Source: CAXMST01 sp963700785 (GTDB taxonomy: Bacteria > Actinomycetota > Thermoleophilia > Solirubrobacterales > 70-9). From it: DNA of 23,606 bases. The notes below the pieces were generated by a model. The model saw nothing but the letters and a program-made list of their open reading frames with translations. It had not been told where the DNA came from and ran no database searches. Below, piece by piece: positions 15,065 to 20,942 of the stretch (positions are counted from its first letter, which is position 1; each line of letters begins with the position of its first letter). Where the stretch lies: assembly GCA_963700785.1 (NCBI GenBank), contig CAVOYZ010000024.1, positions 1 through 23,606 of the forward strand, given 5' to 3'. A program made the translations under genes and the position numbers.

Positions 15065-15975
15065 GCGGCGGCGGCCTCGACGCCGCCGGCCACCTTCCCG
15101 ACGCCGAGCTGCGCGAGCTCGACCGGCTCGTCGAGCAGGCGCTGGCCCGGGGCGAGGAGGGGACGCTGCCGGTCCTCGGCTACGGTGAGATCTCCCTCGT
15201 GCTGGCCTGGCCGCGGGGGGCCCCGGCGTTCGCCTGCAAGCGCCTTCCGGTGTTTCCGTCGCGCGAGCGCCTCGAGACCTACCGCGGCGCCCTCGACGAC
15301 TACCTCGAGGCGCTCGACGCCGCCGGGGTCGATGTCGTCGACACCGAGCTGCGCTCGGTCGAGCTGGGCGGGGGGGAGGTGGCCGGGTACGTGGTGCAGC
15401 CGATCCTGCCGGCCGAGCTCGTGGCGCCGGCGGTGCTCGCGCGGGCGGACCCCGCCGTCGGGCATCCACTCGTGGAGGCGGTCGCCGAGACGGCGGCGAA
15501 GGTCGTCGGCCCCCGCGTCGGGCTCGACGCGCAGCTCGCGAACTGGGTCTGGGACGACGGCGGGCTGGTCTACATCGACGTCTCGACGCCGTTGATCTGG
15601 GACGCCGACGACAGCCCCCGGCTCGACGTCGATCTGATCTCGCGAGCCTTTCCCTGGGCGATGCGCGGCCCGCTGCGGCGCTTCGTTGCGCCCGGCATCC
15701 TCGACACCTACCGGGACCTGCGCAAGGTCTACTTCGATCTCTGCGGAAACCTGATCAAGGAGCGCCTCGAGCCCTGGCTGCCGGCGTTCGTCGAGCAGGC
15801 CAACCGCCATCTCGGGGCGGACCCCCTCTCGATCGCCGATGTGCAGCGCTACTACCGCTCCGACCGCCGCCTCTGGGCGGCGCTGCTGCGGATCCGGCGC
15901 CTCGACCGCTCCTGGCAACACCACGTGCGGCGTCGCCCCTACCCGTTCCTGTTGCCCAAGGACACGGAGCGGTGA
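15061..15975 (+). CDS. Kinase-fold protein (aminoglycoside-phosphotransferase-like; possibly DUF6206)
   Basis: The 304-residue protein has the order of motifs of a small-molecule kinase. These are a glycine-rich LGYGEISLVL (about 39-48), Lys60 in FACKRLP, a catalytic-loop-like Asp156-x4-Asn161 (GLDAQLANWVWD), and Asp173 in LVYIDVSTP in the position of the DFG Asp. The C-terminal half is helical and ends in HHVRRRPYPFLLPKDTER. I recall this type as an uncharacterised actinobacterial family, DUF6206, from memory only. The GTG start lies inside the stop of the aminotransferase gene. ATP-dependent phosphorylation of a metabolite handled by that partner is the simplest reading. Confidence 0.75.
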   Translation: MSGGGLDAAGHLPDAELRELDRLVEQALARGEEGTLPVLGYGEISLVLAWPRGAPAFACKRLPVFPSRERLETYRGALDDYLEALDAAGVDVVDTELRSVELGGGEVAGYVVQPILPAELVAPAVLARADPAVGHPLVEAVAETAAKVVGPRVGLDAQLANWVWDDGGLVYIDVSTPLIWDADDSPRLDVDLISRAFPWAMRGPLRRFVAPGILDTYRDLRKVYFDLCGNLIKERLEPWLPAFVEQANRHLGADPLSIADVQRYYRSDRRLWAALLRIRRLDRSWQHHVRRRPYPFLLPKDTER

Positions 15976-16064
15976 TCGGCAGGGGCTTCGGCGCCGACGT
16001 CGCCGTCACTCAGGCCCAGATCGGGCTCGCGGAGCGGGACCGCCCGGCCCTGCGCCGGCGCTAG
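15972..16064 (+). CDS. Coupled 30-codon micro-ORF
   Basis: GTG overlaps the TGA of the kinase-fold gene (GTGA), the same coupling seen just upstream. It opens VIGRGFGADVAVTQAQIG then LAERDRPALRRR and TAG. Its end overlaps the end of the convergent coiled-coil gene by 4 bases. The length is small enough to be chance; the repeated coupling geometry is the only support. Confidence 0.25.
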   Translation: MIGRGFGADVAVTQAQIGLAERDRPALRRR

Positions 16065-16378
16065 GCGAACTGCTTGCGCAACTCGTTGACGGCGTCGTCG
16101 AGCTCGTTGCTGAGCTCGTCCCAGGCCTCCTCGGCGGCTCCCTGAGTCTCCCCGAGTTGCTCCCGCGCTCGCTTGATGCCCTCGTTCAGCGCGACCAGCG
16201 CCGGATCGATCTCATCGACTGACACCTTGCCCTCGACCTCGAGCGCCAGCTTGCGCAGCTGCATCCGCGTCTCCCCGAGATCGATCGTCAGCTGCGCGAC
16301 CTGCTCGACGAGCCGCCGCACGTGTCTTTCGAGATCCTTGTGCTGCTGCTCGTGGTCCTTCAGTCCGAATAGGTCCAT
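16061..16378 (-). CDS. Small coiled-coil protein
   Basis: This 105-residue, all-helical acidic protein has no Cys and no signal. Heptad-like patterns run through HKDLERHVRRLVEQVAQL, LGETRMQLRKLALEVEGKV and WDELSNELDDAVNELRKQF. It begins MDLFGLKDHEQQHKDLERH. GGGAAGGG lies about 9 bases before the ATG. It starts 78 bases after the glutaredoxin-like gene, so it may be the last gene of that operon. Function unknown; an oligomeric scaffold or envelope-associated role is possible, but nothing points to a partner. Confidence 0.7.
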   Translation of the reverse strand: MDLFGLKDHEQQHKDLERHVRRLVEQVAQLTIDLGETRMQLRKLALEVEGKVSVDEIDPALVALNEGIKRAREQLGETQGAAEEAWDELSNELDDAVNELRKQFA

Positions 16379-16402
16379 TCTGATCGTCCCTTCCCTTGAT
16401 TC

Positions 16403-16422
16403 GTGCGGCCCAGTGCGGCCCA
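16403..16422. repeat. Tandem 10-base repeat in the coiled-coil gene leader
   Basis: GTGCGGCCCA occurs twice head to tail, 25-44 bases upstream of the coiled-coil start. It may be replication slippage. It would add or remove 10 bases of leader. Confidence 0.6.
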
Positions 16423-16456
16423 GAAACGGGTTGCCTTGACGGGCGACCCGCTCGCG

Positions 16457-16720
16457 TCAGTCGAACTCGCCGGCGTTGATCCTCTCGATCAGCGCACTGG
16501 AGTCGTCGCGGATCCAGGTTCCGTCGGCTGTCTCGATCACCGGCAGCAGCCGCTGATCGGTGTGCTCTTCGACGGCCTTGCGCCTGCTGCGCGGGTAGGT
16601 CGGCTCCCTGATCGCCTCGAACTCGACGCCCCGTTCCTTGAGCGCCTTCTCGACGGTCCAGCACGGGTGGGCATCGATCTTGAGCCAGGTGACTCCGCAC
16701 GTGTGCAACTTGACGCTCAT
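16457..16720 (-). CDS. Glutaredoxin/GST-N-like thioredoxin-fold protein
   Basis: This 87-residue single-domain protein has the thioredoxin-like order of strand, Cys, helix, strand and cis-Pro. MSVKLHTCGVTW is followed by HPCWTVEKALKERGVEFEAI, where Cys20 stands at the start of the first helix, and then QRLLPVIETADGTWI with the cis-Pro60 and SSALIERIN. The usual CxxC is absent; a lone Cys20 and a more N-terminal Cys8 are present. It could be a monothiol oxidoreductase or a GST-N-type adaptor. Its ATG overlaps the TGA of the membrane-protein gene, and GGAGAGG lies 5 bases upstream. Confidence 0.75.
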   Translation of the reverse strand: MSVKLHTCGVTWLKIDAHPCWTVEKALKERGVEFEAIREPTYPRSRRKAVEEHTDQRLLPVIETADGTWIRDDSSALIERINAGEFD

Positions 16721-17295
16721 GTTCGCCTCTCCGCTTGACGTTGGGGAAGCGGCAGGCTACCGCGGCCGCTGGCTCCGGGCAACGCCCGATCGTGGAGCGC
16801 CAGGCCGACGACCGCCCCCGCGAGATCGGCGGCGAGGTCGGCGACCGTATCGAACGGCCGGAGGGCGAGATCGGTCTCGAACAGGACATCGGCGATCAAC
16901 TCGCCGAGCTCCCAGGCCGCGCCGATCGCGAGCACGAGCAGCGGGACCAGAAACCATCGCGGCGACCACGGCCGCGCGGTGGCCTGGCGCCAGCGGGACC
17001 GGACCGGACCGGCGAGTGCCCAGGCGAGCAAGGCGGCAACCACGAAGTGGGCGAAGGTGCTCGTCGCGCGGGGCGCCGGTGATGTGAACACGGCAATCGG
17101 CCAGGCAAGCACGATCAGGGCGAAGGCGAGCGCTGCAAGGTGCCGGTCGGAGACGCCCAGTGCCGCCCCCACGATGAGCCCGCCGAGTCCGAGCGCGAAC
17201 ATCGGCCACTCGCTCTCGCCGAGCGCGACCAGGGCGAGCGTGCTCGCCGTCAGCGCCGCGGCCGCAGCGAGCAGTGATGGACTTCGGCCGACCAA
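16717..17295 (-). CDS. DUF2238/YjdF-like membrane protein
   Basis: The 192-residue protein has about five hydrophobic segments (about 7-25, 32-47, 53-70, 80-96 and 113-128). These are followed by WELGELIADVLFE and FDTVADLAADLAGAVVGL, which match the WE...D and DTxxDLxAD signature of the YjdF/DUF2238 family. Function in the family is unknown. TTG is the only usable start and lies 2 bases after the VOC gene stop, so translation is coupled. It ends by an ATGA overlap with the thioredoxin-fold gene. Confidence 0.75.
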   Translation of the reverse strand: MVGRSPSLLAAAAALTASTLALVALGESEWPMFALGLGGLIVGAALGVSDRHLAALAFALIVLAWPIAVFTSPAPRATSTFAHFVVAALLAWALAGPVRSRWRQATARPWSPRWFLVPLLVLAIGAAWELGELIADVLFETDLALRPFDTVADLAADLAGAVVGLALHDRALPGASGRGSLPLPQRQAERRT

Positions 17296-17297
17296 GG

Positions 17298-17684
17298 TCA
17301 GGCGCGGGCCGGGCGGTCGCCTGCCCCGTCGTGGGGCGCGTAGCGGTGGTGGAGCATCAGGTCGTTGCCGTCCGGGTCGGTGAACAGCGCCATGTGACAG
17401 ACGCCCGAGTCCATCGTCTCTCCGATGAAATCGACCCCCTTCGCCTCGAGCGCCGCTCGGGCCGCCTCGACGTCGTCCACGTGCAGCGCGGGATGGGCGT
17501 TCTTCTGGGGTGCGAACTCCATTCCGAATCGCTCCGGCTCCCAGATCGCGAAGCAGGTGTCACCGACCCAGAACTCGAACCGCGACCGCTCGTCCGGCCG
17601 CAGCCCGAGCGTTTCGACGTAGAACGTGCGCGAGCGCTCGGCGTCCTGAGAGGGGATGCCGACGAAGTCGAGCCTGCTGATCAT
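17298..17684 (-). CDS. VOC (glyoxalase/bleomycin-resistance-fold) protein
   Basis: This 128-residue protein has two beta-alpha-beta-beta-beta modules: ISRLDFVGIPSQDAERSRTF with FYVETLGLRP, and HPALHVDDVEAARAALEAKG with HMALFTDPDGNDLMLHHRY. This is the vicinal-oxygen-chelate fold. His68 is a probable metal ligand; the first-strand ligand position is Asp6, so metal binding is possible but not certain. Substrate unknown. GGAGGC lies 5 bases before the ATG. It is the first gene of a minus-strand operon, VOC then membrane protein then thioredoxin-fold, held together by 2-base spacing and a 4-base overlap. Confidence 0.88.
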   Translation of the reverse strand: MISRLDFVGIPSQDAERSRTFYVETLGLRPDERSRFEFWVGDTCFAIWEPERFGMEFAPQKNAHPALHVDDVEAARAALEAKGVDFIGETMDSGVCHMALFTDPDGNDLMLHHRYAPHDGAGDRPARA

Positions 17685-17781
17685 GGTTGCCTCCGATTCG
17701 GTCCGGTCGGTCGCGCTCTACTGTAGCTCTGCGCCGTCGAGTGACCCGGTGCGAGTCTGCCCGGATCGCCGTACGGGCCTC

Positions 17782-17802
17782 GCCCGGGTAGCCTGCCCGG
17801 GC
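17782..17802. repeat. 7-bp perfect hairpin
   Basis: GCCCGGG and CCCGGGC enclose a 7-base loop (TAGCCTG). It lies in the 750-base gene-poor stretch between the VOC operon and the secreted-protein gene, outside any recognised gene. It could be a bidirectional terminator of lost genes. Confidence 0.4.
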
Positions 17803-17890
17803 CGCGATCCGCCGGCTCGTGCCGACCGATGCCGGGCGCACACGGCGCGAGGCGGTGGTCGACTGTCGGCGAGCGCAAGAGGGAGACTGA

Positions 17891-18004
17891 ATGGCGAAGA
17901 CCCTGACTTACGCGGCGGTGGGGCCGGAGAATCGGACCCGCGCGGCCCTCGCGCTGCCCGGCGCCCGCACCGCGGTGGAGGAGGCGGGGTCGGCTCAGTC
18001 GGCG
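17891..18004 (+). pseudogene. 5' fragment of an unidentified gene
   Basis: GAGGGAG is placed 5 bases before ATG, and MAKTLTYAAVGPENR then TRAALALPGARTAVEEAG follows with coding-like codons. The frame then loses its character where it crosses, antisense, the small membrane-protein gene. This looks like the start of a gene whose body has been deleted. I do not recognise it. Confidence 0.3.
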
Positions 18005-18111
18005 ACCAGGGCGACGATGATCACCGAGAGCCCGAGCAGGAACAGCAGCGGGTGGATGAAGGCGCCGGCGAAGATGGCGACGAGAACGATGACGATTCCG
18101 AGGATCAGCAT
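17995..18111 (-). CDS. 38-residue single-span or hairpin membrane protein
   Basis: ATG opens MLILGIVIVLVAIFAGAFIH then PLLFLLGLSVIIVALVAD and TGA. The peptide is almost entirely hydrophobic with one His-Pro turn in the middle, so it may make one long or two short membrane spans. It has the look of the tiny hydrophobic proteins that are common and usually unannotated in actinobacteria. A GGACGG touches the ATG, and a stronger GGAGG is 14-18 bases upstream. The opposite-strand frame here is much less protein-like. Confidence 0.6.
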   Translation of the reverse strand: MLILGIVIVLVAIFAGAFIHPLLFLLGLSVIIVALVAD

Positions 18112-18174
18112 CCGTCCAGCCTATTGCCTCCGGTCCAAGCGCTGCCTGTCGCGTGAACTAGCGGGAGCACAGAG

Positions 18175-18317
18175 ATGAACGTCCTCTGGCTGATCCAATC
18201 ACCTCCCTACCTCGATCGGGGGGAACCACGACGACCGCGATGGAGGCGCTGGCGTGCGGCGTTCCAGTCGTCGCGACGCGCGTTGGGGCTGTGCCGTGCC
18301 CTGGAAGTGGCCGTTGA
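18175..18317 (+). pseudogene. Decayed family-4/1 glycosyltransferase
   Basis: An intact start, GGGAG with 7-base spacing and ATG, encodes MNVLWLIQSPPYLDRG, a normal N-terminus of GT4-type glycosyltransferases. About 40 bases later, in the next frame, comes GTTTTAMEALACGVPVVATR and VGAVP. This is the donor-binding motif (EAxACGxPVVAT) that is normally about 250-300 residues further on. A large internal deletion with a frame change explains both. The frame ends at TGA 18315-18317; beyond it only weak traces of the C-terminal helices remain. Confidence 0.6.
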
Positions 18318-18434
18318 GCGGAGCGCTCGGCGATCCGCTGCGACTCCCCGCTGAGCAGGAGGTTCGGAGCCAGAGCCGCGGCCACGCGGTCACCCTCAGA
18401 TCTGAGCGCTAAGGGGACCGCGTGGCGGACTCGG

Positions 18435-19229
18435 CTAGTTGCGTCGGCGCGGATCGACGTAGAGGTCGTCGATCTGCCAGCTGCCGCCGCCCTTGTTCTT
18501 GATCTCGAACTGGAACCAGCGCCGGCCGTTCTCGTCGGGCATCGTGCGCTTCCGAGCCCTGCCGAGGCCGGTGCCGATCTCCGGGGTTGGGCTCCAGCGC
18601 CGCGCCCCACGCTCTCCCCGCTTGCGCCGGATCGTGCCGATCTTGACCGTCCGGACCTTCCCCTCTGGAAGGGTCGCGTAGCGGACCTTGACCGCGATCT
18701 TGCCGTCCTTGATCTTGCCCTTCTCGTTCTTGACCAGGCGGGCGAACATCTTCGCGTGGGGCCGCGTCTCGTCGAAGCAGATCGGCGGCGAGATCACGCG
18801 CCCGTTCTTTTGCAGCTTCAACGCTGAGCCGCGATCTCCACTGACCGTCTTGGTGGTCACGACCTGTGCCCAGTCGGGCTTGGACTTCAGGGTCCAGCCC
18901 TCGAGGCCGTAGTCGAACGACCCGTTGTCGACGGCGACGTAGTCCGCCCGGTCGCCCCAGCTCGCGAACGGCCGGAGGATCTTCGCCTCGCCGCAATCCG
19001 AGTAGACGAGCTCGCCTTCCGGCTCCTTTGCGGGACCCTTGGCGGCGGGTTCCTTTGTGGGCCCCTGATTGGCGGAGGAGCTCGGGGCCGCCAATGCCCC
19101 GCCGCCGGGCGAGACCACCATCACGGCTGCGATCAGGGCAGCGGCGAGCAGAATCGGGGTGCCGATCCTCCGCGGCCGTTCGCCGCCTCGGTCGGTGTCG
19201 GACATCGAATCTTGCTTACGGACGGTCAT
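18435..19229 (-). CDS. Exported protein of an unnamed family (paralogue A, WxIDDLYVDP tail)
   Basis: This 264-residue protein has an N-terminal membrane/signal segment (IGTPILLAAALIAAVMVV, about 22-39) after a basic stretch, then a Pro/Lys/Glu linker. The body has Cys in YSDCGEA, PFASWGDRADYVAVDNGSFD, GLEGWTLKS, VISPPICFDETRP and a last strand, SWQIDDLYVDPRRR. The 22886-23590 gene has the same motifs in the same order, so the two are paralogues. The two shared Cys probably make a disulfide outside the cell. The all-beta pattern with a W-x-IDDLYVDP end suggests a jelly-roll or carbohydrate-binding-like fold, which is an inference. The ATG has GGAG 13 bases upstream. It lies 87 bases after the HD-GYP gene, in the same direction. 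Confidence 0.75.
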   Translation of the reverse strand: MTVRKQDSMSDTDRGGERPRRIGTPILLAAALIAAVMVVSPGGGALAAPSSSANQGPTKEPAAKGPAKEPEGELVYSDCGEAKILRPFASWGDRADYVAVDNGSFDYGLEGWTLKSKPDWAQVVTTKTVSGDRGSALKLQKNGRVISPPICFDETRPHAKMFARLVKNEKGKIKDGKIAVKVRYATLPEGKVRTVKIGTIRRKRGERGARRWSPTPEIGTGLGRARKRTMPDENGRRWFQFEIKNKGGGSWQIDDLYVDPRRRN

Positions 19230-19251
19230 GACTTGCGATTTCTCCTATCGG

Positions 19252-19267
19252 GCGTCCTTGCGGACGC
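19252..19267 (-). promoter_or_regulatory. GNRA-loop hairpin in the leader of paralogue A
   Basis: On the transcript GCGTCC-GCAA-GGACGC makes a 6-bp stem capped by a GCAA tetraloop, 5 bases before the AGGAG ribosome binding site. It could limit ribosome access or be part of a larger RNA element. The 87-base intergenic stretch does not match the c-di-GMP riboswitch consensus as I remember it. Confidence 0.35.
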
Positions 19268-19316
19268 GGTCGTTTGATCACGGTTGTCGATCTTCCGCGT
19301 GGCCTCCTGCCGCGCG

Positions 19317-20942
19317 CTACTCGCCCCACCGCGCCTGCGGCGGCGCGGTCAGAGCGAGCTCTCCTCTCTGTGCGTTCATCTTTCGCTGAAGCTCTCGCTG
19401 ACGTTCCCGTTGCGCCGGCCACCGGCGGGCCGTTGTGGCGCTGCTCGAGCCGTGTCCGGTGTCCTCGCCGATCGAGGTCATCGCGACGCCGTAGAGAGCC
19501 GGTTCGGGTACGAGAGGCTCTGCGGGCGCCGGTTCGGAGCCCGCGCGATCCACCTCGGTCGCGGTCTGCCGCTCGTCTGTGCCCGGCACGCGCTCGACGA
19601 TCCCGATCAGCGCGTCGACGACGCTGGGGTCGAACTGAGAGCCGGCGTTGTCGCGCATCTCGGCGATTGCGAGCGCCGTCGAACGGCCTTGGCGGTAGGG
19701 ACGATCCGTGGTGATCGCGTTGAACGCGTCGCAGGCGAAGATGATCCGCGCCTCGATTGGGATCTGGTCTCCCTCGAGCCCGTCGGGGTAGCCCCTGCCG
19801 TCGTAGCGCTCGTGGGCGGAGCGGACGATGCGCCCGACCCCGGCCATCACCCCGCCGATTCGGTCCAGCATCGACTGCGCCTCGACCGTGTGGGTCTTGA
19901 TCAGCTCCCACTCGGCATCGTCGAGGGGGCCGCGCTTGTTGATGATCTCCTTTGGGATCGCGATCTTGCCGACGTCGTGCAGGATCGCCCCGAACTCGAC
20001 GTTTCGCTTGCCGCGTTCGTCGAGGTCGAGCTCTTCGGCGACGGCTAGCGCGAGCTCGGTCACACCCCGGGTGTGCTCGCCGGTGTAGGCGTCATCGTGC
20101 TCGACGACGTCGCCGAGCACGTGGGCGGTACCGCGATATGCGTCCCTCAGGGTCAGCATCGCGTCGACGTGATCGGAGCGCTCGCGGGCGAAGATCCCGA
20201 ACAGCAGCACGAGCGGGACCACCAGCAGGACCGCGTGAGCCTGCGATGCGGCGACGATTGCGACCAGCAGCCCGATCGGGGAGAGCAGGGCATCGACGAG
20301 GTAGATCCAGAGGCTCTCGATCAGCTGGTCGCGGCCCGAGGCGCCCCCGTGCAGCCACTCCCTGACCCCCGCGGTGATCGCTTCACCGCCGAACTGAGCG
20401 GCCAGCGCCGCGACGTAGACCGGCCACTGATCGAGGCTCGGCTCGCCCGCGGCCGCGAGCCCGACGACCAGCACCGGGCCGATCGTGAACCAGGAGTCGG
20501 CCGGCGCGGTGACCACCCGGCCGGGGGTCACCTGGCCGCGAATGACGTCGATCGCCTTGTCGATGCTGAAGCTGAGCGCGACGAGGAACGGCACGATCGC
20601 CGGCGGGAGCAGCAGCAGCATCGGGACGAAGACCAGCTGCGAGGGCATCGTGTAGCAGGAGCCGACCTCGAACCGGATCCGGGAGCTGAGTGTCATCACC
20701 AGCGTCAGCATCATCACGGTCTGCCAGTCCGCGACACGCCCCGAGGGCACGAGAACTGCGATCGCGACGGCCGCGGCCAGGAAGCCCGCCGCCATCGCCC
20801 CCTCCGCGAGCCACTCTCGCCGGCTCAGCGTCTGCACCCGCCGTCTGCGCGAGTCCTCGAGCAGCCGCTCGCCGGCGGGAAGGGCCTCGAGACTCAGCAC
20901 CGAAGGCTCCCGTGGCGGTTCGATCGTCGCCGCGGCGCTCAT
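19317..20942 (-). CDS. Membrane HD-GYP c-di-GMP phosphodiesterase
   Basis: This 541-residue protein begins with about 250 residues of membrane domain carrying several hydrophobic spans (about 50-66, 75-86, 101-124, 152-165, 212-232 and 237-252) and ends in an HD-GYP domain. The metal and catalytic residues are complete: EHDDAYTGEH (282/283, 290), HD 322/323 in LHDVGKIAIP, His351, His377, GYP 384-386 in ERYDGRGYPDGLEG, and Asp405 in FACDAFNAI. Hydrolysis of c-di-GMP to pGpG or GMP is therefore expected. The tail after about 455 is low-complexity and basic (RERQRELQRKMNAQRG). The ATG overlaps the TGA of the GGDEF gene (ATGA). Its membrane domain is homologous to that of the GGDEF gene. Confidence 0.9.
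   Translation of the reverse strand: MSAAATIEPPREPSVLSLEALPAGERLLEDSRRRRVQTLSRREWLAEGAMAAGFLAAAVAIAVLVPSGRVADWQTVMMLTLVMTLSSRIRFEVGSCYTMPSQLVFVPMLLLLPPAIVPFLVALSFSIDKAIDVIRGQVTPGRVVTAPADSWFTIGPVLVVGLAAAGEPSLDQWPVYVAALAAQFGGEAITAGVREWLHGGASGRDQLIESLWIYLVDALLSPIGLLVAIVAASQAHAVLLVVPLVLLFGIFARERSDHVDAMLTLRDAYRGTAHVLGDVVEHDDAYTGEHTRGVTELALAVAEELDLDERGKRNVEFGAILHDVGKIAIPKEIINKRGPLDDAEWELIKTHTVEAQSMLDRIGGVMAGVGRIVRSAHERYDGRGYPDGLEGDQIPIEARIIFACDAFNAITTDRPYRQGRSTALAIAEMRDNAGSQFDPSVVDALIGIVERVPGTDERQTATEVDRAGSEPAPAEPLVPEPALYGVAMTSIGEDTGHGSSSATTARRWPAQRERQRELQRKMNAQRGELALTAPPQARWGE

Noticed and set aside
14531..15924. Long minus-strand frames across the aminotransferase and kinase genes
   Set aside because: They are mirrors of two genes with clear PLP and kinase-fold motifs and a GTGA coupling.
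19230..19316. c-di-GMP (GEMM-I/II) riboswitch
   Set aside because: A GNRA loop is present and the gene context is tempting. The conserved GEMM core sequences are not there and only one short stem can be drawn.
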